The notes beneath the pieces are model-generated. The model had not been told where the DNA came from. It searched no databases and saw only the letters and a program-made list of their open reading frames with translations. Below are positions 1-9,184 of a DNA stretch of 64,000 nt, piece after piece; within the stretch, counting starts at the first letter, position 1; the number at the start of each line of letters is the position of its first letter. A program made the translations under genes and the position numbers. This stretch comes from JBMNMU01 sp050953505 (GTDB lineage Bacteria; Bacillota; Clostridia; Peptostreptococcales; Anaerovoracaceae): NCBI GenBank assembly GCA_050953505.1, contig JBMNMU010000001.1, positions 1,550,001 through 1,614,000 of the forward strand. Reading direction: 5' to 3'.

Positions 1-1
1 C

Positions 2-535
2 TCATGGAATGGGTTTATCATTGGAGCTACTAGGGTTATCTTTGCTATGAGTAGAGCAAAGATGCTCCCTCCTATTTTTTCTAAAGTTCATCCGAGATTT
101 GGCACACCATCTGCTGCTATTATACTAGTTGGATTTATCACCTGCTTATCACCTCTTTTAGGTAGTAAAGCGCTGGTATGGTTTGTAGATGCAAGTGCAC
201 TAGGTACAGTAATAGCTTACTTCATGGTATCACTATCCTTTATAGCTCTTAGAGTCAAAGAGCCGTCATTAGAAAGGCCTTACATGGTTAAAAGCGGAAA
301 AGTAATCGGTGTAATAGCTGTTTTAGTTTCCCTCTTCTTCATATCCCTTTACATGCCTTTCGGCCCTGGTGGATTAGGACCAGTAGAATGGGCAATGATA
401 GCATTCTGGATTGTATTAGGGTTTATCTTAGCTATTCTAAATCGCAAAAATACTAGAAGTGTGTCCATTGGTGAAAGAGAATACTTAATGTTCGGTGATG
501 ATTATTCAAGAAAAGAATTTTCAAATACAAAATAA
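2..535 (+). CDS. APC-family amino acid permease, C-terminal part (runs off left edge)
   Basis: This is the end of an integral-membrane amino acid/polyamine/organocation transporter. The reading frame is open from base 2, upstream of the first visible ATG at 47, and the residues before that ATG (SWNGFIIGATRVIFAM) match the same stretch of the next gene, so the gene starts outside the window. About five hydrophobic segments are visible, followed by a soluble tail ending in a GEREYLMFG-type motif that the next permease also has. The two proteins are clearly tandem paralogues. The substrate cannot be told from the sequence. Confidence 0.85.
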   Translation, partial: SWNGFIIGATRVIFAMSRAKMLPPIFSKVHPRFGTPSAAIILVGFITCLSPLLGSKALVWFVDASALGTVIAYFMVSLSFIALRVKEPSLERPYMVKSGKVIGVIAVLVSLFFISLYMPFGPGGLGPVEWAMIAFWIVLGFILAILNRKNTRSVSIGEREYLMFGDDYSRKEFSNTK

Positions 536-618
536 AAAGTCTTCATGTAATCTTTTTTGACCATTAACTCTAAAATCCGATTAAAATCTAAACATAAGTC
601 TTCCTTGGGATAAATGTA

Positions 619-657
619 ATGAGAACGGTTCTCTTCTTGGAAGAAGAACCGTTCCAT
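619..657 (+). terminator. Hairpin after the first permease gene
   Basis: Two arms, GAACGGTTCT and AGAACCGTTC, pair around a shorter inner CTTC/GAAG stem. The T-run after the hairpin is poor, so this may be a weak terminator. The left arm GAGAACGGTTCTC is itself nearly palindromic, so a protein-binding site is also possible. The rest of the 536-783 gap holds no gene that I can see. Confidence 0.45.
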
Positions 658-783
658 TATCTTTCTATGAATAAGATTTTACCCCATCCTCTCCCCTTCC
701 CTTCCTTACTCCTTTATAAATAATTTACTTTATGCCCTATTTGTGATTAAATTATATTAACGACAAATTAAGGATGTGATATC

Positions 784-2205
784 ATGCCGGGAGAAACACA
801 GAGCCTAAAAAGAGTTCTTGGAAGAACTGATATCTTAACATTTGCCTTTGGAACCATGGTGGGCTGGGGCTGGGTCATCTTATCTGGGCTTTGGATCCAG
901 CAGGCGGGGGTAATAGGTGCTCTGATTGCTTTCTTTATTGGTGCTGTACTTTGTATATTAGTTGGTCTTACTTATGCGGAACTAACTGCAGCATTACCTT
1001 TAGCAGGAGGCGAACTGGTCTTTGCTTATCGAGCAATGGGAGACGGAACCGCTAGATTTGTAGGATGGGTGGCTTCCTTTACATATATTGGCGTAGCAGC
1101 ATGGGAAGGAATCGCAATCGCTACTGCCCTTGATTACATGTTTCCTATCCCCAAGCTTGGATATCTTTGGGATGTGGCCGGCTACTCTGTTTATGCCTCC
1201 TGGGCAGCTATTGGCTCAATAGGTGCACTTATTTTAATTCTCATCAATCACTTGGGAGCACATCCTTCTGCGATTTTTCAAGTAATGACTACATCCTTTG
1301 TAGTGCTCGTTGGTTTAATATTCATCTTAGGTGGAATCACATTCGGTAGCCCTGATTATAGTACACCTACTTTTACTAATTTAAATGGAATTATTATTGT
1401 CTTTTTAACGATACCGTCTATGTTTGTAGGCTTTGATGTCATCCCTCAATCTGCAGAAGAAATGAATCTACCATTACGACAAATAGGACGAGCCCTGATT
1501 ATCTCAATTATAATGGCGGCCTTATGGTATTTTTTAATTATTATTGGGATGAGCCTTTCAGCCCCTCCGGAAATAAGAAATTCGGGAGTAATACCAGCAG
1601 CAGATGCCATGATCTATTGTTATGGCTCTGATTTTATGGGAATTATTATTATACTAGCAGGTATCTGTGGGATTATGACTAGCTGGAATGGCTTCATATT
1701 GGGTTCCACAAGAATAATTTTTGCCATGGGTAGGGCTAAAATGCTGCCACCTGTTTTCGGCAAGCTTCATAATAAATACAAAACTCCAACTGGCGCTCTT
1801 ATTCTAGTTGGGTCTATTTGTATGCTAGCTCCCCTCCTTGGTAAAAATGCCCTTTTATGGTTCGTAAATGCAAGTGCTTTTGGTTCTATTATAATTTATC
1901 TTATGGTTGCTATTGCTTTTTTAATCTTAAGAAAACGGGAGTCAGAATTAAAACGTCCATTCAAAATCAAGCATCCCCGCCTTCTAGGTATTATTGTAAT
2001 TGTTCTATGTATATCTTTTTTATTCCTTTATATCATATCCTCTTCTTCAATAATCAAGTGGCCTAATGAATGGTTATTTATTTCGATTTGGATTTTCATT
2101 GGCCTTATTTTTACTGTAATTACAAAAAAATATTATAAGGATGTATCCAAAGAGGAACGGGAAATGCTTATATTTGGAGAAGAATATGCCCGAAAGGACT
2201 ATTGA
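784..2205 (+). CDS. APC-family amino acid permease
   Basis: A 473-residue inner-membrane transporter with about 12 hydrophobic segments. The N-terminal FGTMVGWGW region fits the substrate-binding first helix of the APC superfamily. The start ATG follows AAGGATGTG. It is a paralogue of the truncated permease just upstream, with the same C-terminal REMLIFGEEY-like tail. Its stop overlaps or abuts the start of the sensor kinase downstream, so permease, kinase and sigma-54 regulator probably form one operon, suggesting an amino acid is both sensed and imported. The identity of that amino acid is not visible. Confidence 0.88.
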   Translation: MPGETQSLKRVLGRTDILTFAFGTMVGWGWVILSGLWIQQAGVIGALIAFFIGAVLCILVGLTYAELTAALPLAGGELVFAYRAMGDGTARFVGWVASFTYIGVAAWEGIAIATALDYMFPIPKLGYLWDVAGYSVYASWAAIGSIGALILILINHLGAHPSAIFQVMTTSFVVLVGLIFILGGITFGSPDYSTPTFTNLNGIIIVFLTIPSMFVGFDVIPQSAEEMNLPLRQIGRALIISIIMAALWYFLIIIGMSLSAPPEIRNSGVIPAADAMIYCYGSDFMGIIIILAGICGIMTSWNGFILGSTRIIFAMGRAKMLPPVFGKLHNKYKTPTGALILVGSICMLAPLLGKNALLWFVNASAFGSIIIYLMVAIAFLILRKRESELKRPFKIKHPRLLGIIVIVLCISFLFLYIISSSSIIKWPNEWLFISIWIFIGLIFTVITKKYYKDVSKEEREMLIFGEEYARKDY

Positions 2206-2206
2206 T

Positions 2207-4216
2207 ATGAGAAAGAATATTATATTAATAAGCATCATCGTAATATCGATAACAGTCATGTTAATATATAGAAGCGTAAACCAAGATTATAATTTTATTT
2301 TGGAAGATGATACAAGGCTATACGAGTTAAACGATGCTGAAAAAGAGTGGATTGAAAATAATAAATTGATCCGCATCGGTGTATCTGATCAAACATTACC
2401 CCTCCTTTCTTGGGATAAAAATGGCTTGCCGATAGGTCTTTTTAAGGATTATTTTGACTTTTTAGCCCATACCTATGAATTTCAAGTAGAGTTTATTTCA
2501 TTAAACAACATTGAACTCTATCAAAAGCTAATGAAAAAAGAGATTGACGCTGCCATTACCGTATATGATGCAAAATTGGAGAATACTCTTGAATTTACTA
2601 TGCCTATGGTAAAAACCAAAGGAAAGCTATGGATCAGGGATTCCGTAAAAATAAATGACAGCTTGGAGGGTGAAGATTTAAAAATATTAATGGTGCAAGG
2701 AGATCCGTCTTATAAGCGGTTAAATAATATATTCCCTTTGGCAGAATTCATTTTTACTAGCTCAATCAGTGAAATTTTTGAAAAGTCATCTGCAGGAGAA
2801 GGCAACATTATAGCAGGCAATGAAGCGGCAATTTACCATTTTTTTGGCACAAACGCACTAGAAAATGGTTGGAGGACAATACCAGGATATACATATGAAG
2901 GAAATTTCTGTCTTGCCATCAAAGAAGATAATAAAATGCTTTTTAATACATTAAACAACATTATTTACTACATGGATAATGACAAGCTAGTATCACAGCT
3001 TCAAGGAAAATGGTTTGGTTTATCCTATTCTCTAGATTCTGATCAACAATTAGAAGAAGTAGGAATTATCGTTTTAATTGTATTTGCTGCTGTTCTTTGT
3101 GTCTTTTTAATATTTTATCAATCAAACAAGAGCTTATATGAAGAGCTCCAACAACGGATGGAGCTTTTAATCCAGAGTAAAAATGAACTACAAACAACCT
3201 TTGATGGTGTTACCCACTATATTGCTGAATTAGACCTAGATGGAAATGTCATTGATATTAACAAAGCATTTGCAAAATTCTTAGGAATTAATAAACAATC
3301 TGCAACGGGTAAAACCTTAATATCTCTATTAGATGTTGAACATCAGGAAAAAGATAAAATAACAAAACTCATCAACAAAACCTTCTCCGAACAAACAGAA
3401 ATAAGAGATGTGATTACTACTAAAAAAATGATTTTTGAGGTTCATACCTTTTTAATTAAAGATAACAAAGGAAAGGTTCGAAAATTATTAATCATGTTAA
3501 TAGATGTTACTGCAGCTCGCAGTGCAGAAAGGCAGATGTTACAAGATAATAAGATGATCGCTATTGGGCAGCTTGCCGCTGGAATAGCTCATGAAATACG
3601 AAATCCACTAGATATAATAAGGAACTATTGTTATGTATTAAAGGAATTGGACAACGGAGATAGAGAAACAAAAAATAATATTATTGAAGTCATGGACAAA
3701 TCTGTAGATCGTGCCAGCAAAATCATTGATAATCTATTGAACTTTTCCAGGATTTCTACAAATAAGAAAGAGTTGATCAACCTAAGAAGCCATATCAATT
3801 CAATTATTGATTTACAGGGCAATTTAATAAACAATAACAACATACAATTGCACTTTGAATATTCAGGCCCTGATCATATTCTTATTCAGGTAGAAACATT
3901 AGATATTATTTTAGTTAATTTAATAAAAAATTCCGTGGACGCTATTACTAATGACGGTATCATTAAAATATCATGCTTCGAGCAAGATAATAATTTCATA
4001 TTGACTATAAAAGATAATGGAGAAGGAATACCTCCTGATGCAGTTGATGAAATATTTAACCCGTTTTTTACTACCAAGAAAAATAATCAGGGCAATGGCC
4101 TTGGACTATATATTGTCTATAATGAAGTTAAGAAAATGGGTGGAGATATTGAGGTTGAAACCATCTTTGGAAAAGGTACATGCTTTTCTATTCAAATACC
4201 TATAGAAAGGGAGTAA
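2207..4216 (+). CDS. Sensor histidine kinase with solute-binding (PBPb) sensor domain and PAS domain
   Basis: A membrane two-component kinase of about 669 residues. In order it has an N-terminal membrane helix (residues 4-22), an extracytoplasmic solute-binding domain of bacterial SBP family 3 type (about 50-280), a second membrane helix (about 285-305), a PAS domain (about 325-440), a HisKA domain with the phosphoacceptor in AHEIRNP (H462), and a HATPase domain with NSVDAI, DNGEGIP and NGLGLYI boxes. Family 3 SBP domains usually bind amino acids, which fits the permease in front. Starts at 2186 (GGAG six bases ahead) and 2207 (AAGGA ahead) are both possible. I chose 2207 because it directly begins the signal helix. 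The cognate regulator starts four bases after the stop. Confidence 0.9.
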   Translation: MRKNIILISIIVISITVMLIYRSVNQDYNFILEDDTRLYELNDAEKEWIENNKLIRIGVSDQTLPLLSWDKNGLPIGLFKDYFDFLAHTYEFQVEFISLNNIELYQKLMKKEIDAAITVYDAKLENTLEFTMPMVKTKGKLWIRDSVKINDSLEGEDLKILMVQGDPSYKRLNNIFPLAEFIFTSSISEIFEKSSAGEGNIIAGNEAAIYHFFGTNALENGWRTIPGYTYEGNFCLAIKEDNKMLFNTLNNIIYYMDNDKLVSQLQGKWFGLSYSLDSDQQLEEVGIIVLIVFAAVLCVFLIFYQSNKSLYEELQQRMELLIQSKNELQTTFDGVTHYIAELDLDGNVIDINKAFAKFLGINKQSATGKTLISLLDVEHQEKDKITKLINKTFSEQTEIRDVITTKKMIFEVHTFLIKDNKGKVRKLLIMLIDVTAARSAERQMLQDNKMIAIGQLAAGIAHEIRNPLDIIRNYCYVLKELDNGDRETKNNIIEVMDKSVDRASKIIDNLLNFSRISTNKKELINLRSHINSIIDLQGNLINNNNIQLHFEYSGPDHILIQVETLDIILVNLIKNSVDAITNDGIIKISCFEQDNNFILTIKDNGEGIPPDAVDEIFNPFFTTKKNNQGNGLGLYIVYNEVKKMGGDIEVETIFGKGTCFSIQIPIERE

Positions 4217-4220
4217 ACAC

Positions 4221-5576
4221 ATGATTAAAAGCTTAAGAATATTAGTGGTTGATGATGAACAGGATTACTGCAATGTGATGAAGGTTATTTTAGATTCTAA
4301 AGGTCATGAAACCGTCACCTGCACATCAGGTTTGGCTGCTTTGAATTTACTAAAGGAAGAAGCCTTCCATTTGGTTATAACAGATTTAATCATGCCTGAA
4401 ATAGACGGGAACCAGCTGTTAAATGAAATTAAATCAAATTATCCCCACATAGAAGTCATCATGATGACAGCCTATGGAAGTATAGAAAATGCCGTTGAAA
4501 CCATGAGGGAAGGTGCTTACTCTTATGTTACGAAGGGCGGAAACCCGGAGGAACTTATTCGGGAAATAAATAAACTACAAAAAGTCTTACAGCTTGAACA
4601 TGAAAATAAACTCCTAAAAGAAAAAATTAATAAAACAGACTCCATGCTGGAAAGCAAAAATCAAGAGTATATAGATATGCTTTCTATTGCAAAAAAGGCA
4701 GCAAAAAGTGATACAAACATATTAATCTTGGGAGAATCCGGCGTAGGCAAAGAAGTCATTGCAAGGTATATTCATCAAAACAGTGATAGAAGCGAAAATC
4801 AATTCATAGACCTCAACTGCCATGCCATTGCAGAAACTGTGCTGGAATCAGAATTATTTGGACACGAAAAAGGATCCTTTACAGGAGCACAATATAAAAG
4901 AATCGGTCGAATTGAAGCTGCTGACCAAGGCTCATTATTTTTAGACGAGGTTGGAGATATGCCATCAGCCATGCAAGGAAAGCTCCTAAAGACCTTAGAA
5001 AATAAAAAAGTCACTAGGATAGGTAGCAATGAGGAAATAGAAGTGAATTTCAGACTCATTGCAGCTACCAATAAAAACCTGGATGAAGAAATTAATGAAG
5101 GGCGATTTCGAGAAGACCTATATTACAGAATTAGTACCATTGTCCTCACAATCCCACCCTTAAGGCATCGAACAGAAGATCTGCCATTATTAATTGACTA
5201 TTTTTTTAATCAATCGCAGAAAGAAATGAACAAATCCATTAAAAAAATTGAAAAGCCAGTCATGGAATTTCTCAATCATTACCATTATCCGGGTAACATC
5301 AGAGAGCTAAAAAACATTATAGAGCGACTGGTAGTATTGTCTGAAAATGGGGTTATTGTTGAAGAAGCCCTGCCCCTATACCCTGTACATAAAAAAGACA
5401 ATACCATAACTCCTCCTGTAGACAAAACTCTTGCTGAAATTCGAAGAGAGGCCGAAACCAAACATATTGAAAATGTCTTGAGAGAGCATAATTATAACAA
5501 AACAAAAACAGCAGAAATTTTAGGTATCACTAGAAGACAATTATTTAATAAAATCACAGAATATGAGATAGAATAA
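4221..5576 (+). CDS. Sigma-54-dependent response regulator (NtrC family)
   Basis: A 451-residue transcription activator. The receiver domain (1-120) has the acidic pair D11/D12, phosphoacceptor D55 and a conserved lysine in VTKGG. The AAA+ domain (about 145-375) has Walker A GESGVGKE, the sigma-54 contact loop as GSFTGA (a common variant of GAFTGA) and Walker B LFLDEVGDM. A C-terminal Fis-type helix-turn-helix (TAEILGITRRQLF) binds DNA. It starts four bases after the kinase stop with GGGAG in front. The partner is therefore the solute-sensing kinase. I found no -24/-12 promoter in the 541-783 or 5577-5658 gaps, so the target may lie upstream of the window. Confidence 0.92.
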   Translation: MIKSLRILVVDDEQDYCNVMKVILDSKGHETVTCTSGLAALNLLKEEAFHLVITDLIMPEIDGNQLLNEIKSNYPHIEVIMMTAYGSIENAVETMREGAYSYVTKGGNPEELIREINKLQKVLQLEHENKLLKEKINKTDSMLESKNQEYIDMLSIAKKAAKSDTNILILGESGVGKEVIARYIHQNSDRSENQFIDLNCHAIAETVLESELFGHEKGSFTGAQYKRIGRIEAADQGSLFLDEVGDMPSAMQGKLLKTLENKKVTRIGSNEEIEVNFRLIAATNKNLDEEINEGRFREDLYYRISTIVLTIPPLRHRTEDLPLLIDYFFNQSQKEMNKSIKKIEKPVMEFLNHYHYPGNIRELKNIIERLVVLSENGVIVEEALPLYPVHKKDNTITPPVDKTLAEIRREAETKHIENVLREHNYNKTKTAEILGITRRQLFNKITEYEIE

Positions 5577-5658
5577 GGTGAAAAACCACATCATGAAACT
5601 TTACATACTAACATTTTGGGTGTAAAATTAAAAAAAGTATTTATAAAGGGGAAAAAAA

Positions 5659-6996
5659 ATGAATAAAAAGAATATCATAATTATTGGAGCAGCTGGGCGC
5701 GACTTTCATAATTTCAACACCTATTATCGCAATAATGAGCTATATAATGTAGTAGCATTTACTGCTGCACAAATACCAGATATCGACAATAGAAAATACC
5801 CTGCAGAATTAGCTGGCGAATTATACCCTCAAGGAATTCCTATTTACTCCCAAGATAAATTGCCAGAGTTAATCAAGGAACTAAAGGTAGAGGAATGTGT
5901 CTTTGCATATAGTGACATTAAATATAATGATGTCATGTCTATCTCGGCTATTGTAAATGCAGCTGGAGCTGACTTTACACTCTTGGGGCCTAAAAATACA
6001 TCTTTGAAGAGCACAAAACCCGTGATTTCAGTTTGTGCTGTGCGCACGGGCTCAGGCAAAAGCCAAACATCAAGAAAAATTATTGAACTGTTAATGGATA
6101 GCGGCCTTAAAGTCATTGCTGTCAGACACCCAATGCCTTATGGAGATTTAGTAGCCCAACGAGTCCAACGTTTTGCAACTGTGGAGGACCTAAAGAAGCA
6201 TCAGTGTACCATTGAAGAAATGGAAGAATATGAACCTCATGTAGTGCGTGGGAATGTTATCTATGCAGGGGTGGATTATGAAGATATATTGAGAGCCGCT
6301 GAGACCGATCCTGACGGCTGTGATGTTATCCTATGGGATGGAGGAAATAATGACTTTTCCTTCTATGAAGCAGACCTATCAGTCACAGTAGTTGACCCCC
6401 ATAGACCAGGGCATGAGCTGAGCTATTATCCCGGCGAAGTTAGCTTGAGAGTAGCTGATGTAGCTGTTATAAACAAAATTGACAGTGCAAAACCTGAAGC
6501 CATCGCTACCGTAGAAAAAAATATTGAAATGGTTAATCCTACTGCTAAAATAATCAAGGCTGAGTCTGAAATAACCGTAGACAATCCTGATGTCATTAAA
6601 GGAAAACGAGTTTTAGTCGTAGAAGACGGCCCTACCCTAACCCATGGTGAAATGAAAATGGGAGCGGGAACCGTAGCGGCTGAAAGGTTTGGTGCTAAGG
6701 AATTAGTTGACCCACGCCCTTATACAGTGGGCAAACTAAAGGATACTTTTAACATTTACCCAAATATCGGCACATTGCTCCCTGCCATGGGTTATGGCGA
6801 ACAACAACTAAAGGATCTTGAGGAGACTATCAACAATACAGAATGTGATGCTGTAATAATAGGAACTCCCATTGATTTGACCAGAATTATCAACATTAAT
6901 AAACCTTCTACTCGTGTACACTATGAGCTAAAGGAAATAGATAGCCCTAACCTAACCGAGATCATAAAAGACTTCATAAAAGAGCACAACCTATAA
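5659..6996 (+). CDS. COG2403-type P-loop protein (cyclic 2,3-diphosphoglycerate synthetase-like)
   Basis: A 445-residue cytoplasmic protein. It has an N-terminal Rossmann-like segment (IIIIGAAGRDF), a phosphate-binding loop AVRTGSGKS at about 127-135, and later nucleotide-binding elements such as DGGNND and INKID. The family is related to archaeal cyclic 2,3-diphosphoglycerate synthetase and is annotated in bacteria only as a predicted GTPase. From general knowledge, bacterial members are often found beside purine, allantoin or amino acid degradation genes. It lies 82 bases after the sigma-54 regulator, behind GGGG at 5648-5651, so it may be part of that operon or one of its targets. The exact reaction is unknown. 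Confidence 0.75.
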   Translation: MNKKNIIIIGAAGRDFHNFNTYYRNNELYNVVAFTAAQIPDIDNRKYPAELAGELYPQGIPIYSQDKLPELIKELKVEECVFAYSDIKYNDVMSISAIVNAAGADFTLLGPKNTSLKSTKPVISVCAVRTGSGKSQTSRKIIELLMDSGLKVIAVRHPMPYGDLVAQRVQRFATVEDLKKHQCTIEEMEEYEPHVVRGNVIYAGVDYEDILRAAETDPDGCDVILWDGGNNDFSFYEADLSVTVVDPHRPGHELSYYPGEVSLRVADVAVINKIDSAKPEAIATVEKNIEMVNPTAKIIKAESEITVDNPDVIKGKRVLVVEDGPTLTHGEMKMGAGTVAAERFGAKELVDPRPYTVGKLKDTFNIYPNIGTLLPAMGYGEQQLKDLEETINNTECDAVIIGTPIDLTRIININKPSTRVHYELKEIDSPNLTEIIKDFIKEHNL

Positions 6997-6997
6997 A

Positions 6998-7063
6998 AAA
7001 AGCCAAAGACCGAGAGATGAATGGCTGTGGCCACAGCCATTCATCTCTCGGTCTTTGGCTTTT
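6998..7063. terminator. 66-bp perfect palindrome, bidirectional terminator
   Basis: Two 33-base arms are exact reverse complements with no loop between them, and both flanks are A/T runs. The hairpin can terminate the rightward COG2403 gene and the leftward rubredoxin-like gene. The arm at 7041-7063 also encodes the last residues and stop of the leftward gene (KPKTER). Confidence 0.85.
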
Positions 7064-7202
7064 CATCCTTTTCCTCTGACTCCTTGCATTCTTTTGGCTC
7101 AAAGACAGATCTAGGCTGATTGCATTTAGGACATTTAAAATCTTCAGTCAGCTCACCCTCATGGGTATGGTCGCATATGGTACAACGATATAATTCCATC
7201 AT
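7041..7202 (-). CDS. Rubredoxin-like zinc/iron ribbon protein
   Basis: A small protein of about 53 residues with two metal knuckles, YRCTICD and FKCPKCNQP, spaced as in the rubredoxin-like domain at the end of rubrerythrins. The tail is highly charged (KECKESEEKDEKPKTER). I start it at 7202 because AGGAGG lies eight bases upstream. A longer frame exists upstream but has no ribosome site. It probably binds iron or zinc and may be an electron carrier in oxygen defence, but it stands alone, so its role is inferred. Its stop is inside the terminator palindrome. Confidence 0.75.
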   Translation of the reverse strand: MMELYRCTICDHTHEGELTEDFKCPKCNQPRSVFEPKECKESEEKDEKPKTER

Positions 7203-7280
7203 ATTGTTTTCCTCCTTTGTTCTACCCCTTGTTTTCATAACTATTTATTAATTTACCCTCTCATCTACCATCTCAAACTA

Positions 7281-7319
7281 AAAAACTCCGGTCGCGGCTA
7301 AGCCGAAACCAGAGTTTTT
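7281..7319 (-). terminator. Terminator of the NhaC gene
   Basis: Read leftward, AAAACTCTGGT pairs with ACCGGAGTTTT around a nested CGGCT/AGCCG stem and is followed by T residues. It lies just after the antiporter stop codon. Confidence 0.8.
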
Positions 7320-7337
7320 ATTATTCTTAGTTTCCAA

Positions 7338-8828
7338 TTAGTACATTACAATACCAAGAACTAGGTAACCAATTGCAGCTAAGAAACCAGCGATTAATCC
7401 ATATGGAATCTGTGTGATGGCGTGCTGGAAGTTTTCGCATCCTGTAGATGCAGAAGTTAGAATTGTCGCGTCTGAGTAGAAACAGCAGTGGCTACCAAAT
7501 ACGCCAGCAGCAGCTACAATACCAACCATCATGACTGGATCTCCGCCCATGGCAAGAGCTATCGGTACTACTATTGGAATAGCAATAACATACATCCCCC
7601 AGCTCAATCCCATAATAAATTCTGTAAGAGCAAATACCAAGAAAATGGTAATAGGCAAATATTGTAAAGTTAAGTTTTCTGTTGCCACCTTTACGATGTA
7701 GTCCATAAAGCCAATTCTTTCACATCCGTCTGCAAAGCTAAAGGCTAATACTACCATGAATAAAGGCATCAACATGTTCTTCAAGCCTCTTAGAACCTCA
7801 TCCACATATATTTCTGGGCTCATACCCTGAAGAACAAACCAAATAAAGCTGAAGCCTATGGCGGTAATTACACCCATCTGCATGTCAAATCCAAATAAAA
7901 TGGTAGCACCAACTAATACCAATATTGGTGCAAAGAAGTTTATAAGCTTAGGATCATCTGGAATTTCTGCTTCTTTGCCTCCCCTGATATCAATCCTTTC
8001 TGACCCTTCAGGTGCCAAAGGACCACCTGCTTCAACTCTTTCAAAAGCCTTTTTCATAGGGCCAAATCTAGGGATAATTCCTAGAATCATTAAATATAAC
8101 ACTAGTAAAGCACCAAAGGCGTAAAAGTTGTACGGGATAGTTTTAACATATGTAAGTACTTGTTGGCCTGGCTCTCCTAGTCCATTTGCTACCATCAGTC
8201 CACCGATAAATATTGCCCAAGTAGAAATAGGGTTCAGTACACATGCTGGTGCAGCAGTGGAGTCAACGATATATGCGTCCATTTCTCTTGGTGTCCTATA
8301 ACGGTCGTTGACAGGTGTCATGGCAGAGCCGGTGGTGAGTACACTAAGATAGTCGTCAATAGATAGCAGTAAGGAACAGACAGAAGTCCATAGCATAGTG
8401 GCTCTGGCTGACTTGGTTATTTTCATAACCAGGTTCCCAAAGGCGTACCCGCCCCCACTAGTTTCAATAACTGCAACAAGGCCACCCATGAGTCCACAAA
8501 CGATGATAAGCCAGGACATATCTTCACTCATAAGATTGTCTAAAACGATTTCATTAAATACACCGAAGAACTCTCCCTTATAGCCCATAATGGTTGTCAG
8601 GATTACTGCTAAAGTCAACGCCTCGATAATCCTTTTTGTTTTAAAAATATAAATAATTAGAAATAGAGCTGGTAATGCGGTAAGAATTCCAAAATCCGCA
8701 ACATCATCAGGCACAAAGATACCGACAATGATAAAAGCGATAATCAGAATACCATAAAAAAGTAGGTTTCTACGCATTCTTTCAGCCTTCCCTGGGTCGG
8801 TCTTCATAGTTTCGGTTAAGTTTGACAT
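7338..8828 (-). CDS. NhaC-family Na+/H+ antiporter
   Basis: A 496-residue membrane protein with about 11-12 hydrophobic segments. Conserved polar motifs in the helices, including SIDDYLSVLTTGSAM and the C-terminal GSHCCFYSDATILTSASTGC stretch, are typical of the NhaC superfamily (COG1757). The start at 8828 has AGGAG eight bases upstream. The family exchanges Na+ for H+, and some members carry amino acids. It stands alone between a terminator and a 5' leader with a folded RNA and attenuator, so expression is probably controlled by premature termination. See the leader RNA entry. Confidence 0.85.
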   Translation of the reverse strand: MSNLTETMKTDPGKAERMRRNLLFYGILIIAFIIVGIFVPDDVADFGILTALPALFLIIYIFKTKRIIEALTLAVILTTIMGYKGEFFGVFNEIVLDNLMSEDMSWLIIVCGLMGGLVAVIETSGGGYAFGNLVMKITKSARATMLWTSVCSLLLSIDDYLSVLTTGSAMTPVNDRYRTPREMDAYIVDSTAAPACVLNPISTWAIFIGGLMVANGLGEPGQQVLTYVKTIPYNFYAFGALLVLYLMILGIIPRFGPMKKAFERVEAGGPLAPEGSERIDIRGGKEAEIPDDPKLINFFAPILVLVGATILFGFDMQMGVITAIGFSFIWFVLQGMSPEIYVDEVLRGLKNMLMPLFMVVLAFSFADGCERIGFMDYIVKVATENLTLQYLPITIFLVFALTEFIMGLSWGMYVIAIPIVVPIALAMGGDPVMMVGIVAAAGVFGSHCCFYSDATILTSASTGCENFQHAITQIPYGLIAGFLAAIGYLVLGIVMY

Positions 8829-8863
8829 TTGTTTTCTCCTTTCATGATTATAAAAATAATAAA

Positions 8864-8892
8864 AACCCAACACAAATTAATGTGCTGGGTTT
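8864..8892 (-). terminator. Attenuator terminator in the nhaC leader
   Basis: Read leftward, AACCCAGCACA pairs with TGTGTTGGGTT, followed by a T-run, only about 35 bases before the nhaC start codon. A TGTTGGG at about 8928-8934 upstream could pair with CCCAGCA of the 5' arm and act as an antiterminator. A second small hairpin with a T-tract (8909-8926) lies between them. Confidence 0.75.
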
Positions 8893-8942
8893 AAATTGAC
8901 ACATAAAAAAGGTTCAATTTAACCTTCCCAACATTATAGTCA

Positions 8943-9019
8943 TCGGTTTACTCTGATACTTCGTCCCTTCCCTCTGCTTATCCAATCAGTTGGAGGACGC
9001 CTGGTGCATCGGACACCGA
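8943..9019 (-). promoter_or_regulatory. Structured leader RNA, candidate riboswitch controlling nhaC
   Basis: Read leftward, three nested pairings are visible. An outer TCGGT pairs with ACCGA (9019-9015 with 8947-8943). A middle CGTCC pairs with GGACG. An inner hairpin has TCCAA and TTGGA closing a CTGA loop. Purine-rich strands such as AGAGGGAAGGGACGAAG stay unpaired. The RNA is followed by a terminator just before an Na+/H+ antiporter. I suspect the Na+ (DUF1646-type) riboswitch class because of the gene it controls and the conserved-looking GGGACGAAG, but I cannot verify this against a covariance model. It lacks the lysine-riboswitch core. Confidence 0.6.
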
Positions 9020-9184
9020 ATCAATAATTGTTATTTAACTTAATTTAATCTTATCAAAATTCAGACTATTGTCAAGAGTAAAATAATAAGTATTTTTTTT
9101 AACTATGTGACCTTATAATTTTTATTTTATCATTAAAGGAAAAAATACTACAAAATGTGTCACAATTTGGATTAAATCCTGATG

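Noticed and set aside
619..657. Enhancer sites for the sigma-54 activator
   Set aside because: GAGAACGGTTCTC is nearly palindromic, but no -24/-12 promoter is nearby and the hairpin explains it as well.
8943..9019. Lysine riboswitch (L-box) for nhaC
   Set aside because: NhaC-like lysine carriers can have L-boxes, but the conserved L-box strings (AGAGGTGCGA, GCCGAAG) are missing. The sequence only shares general GGGACGAAG-like purine runs.
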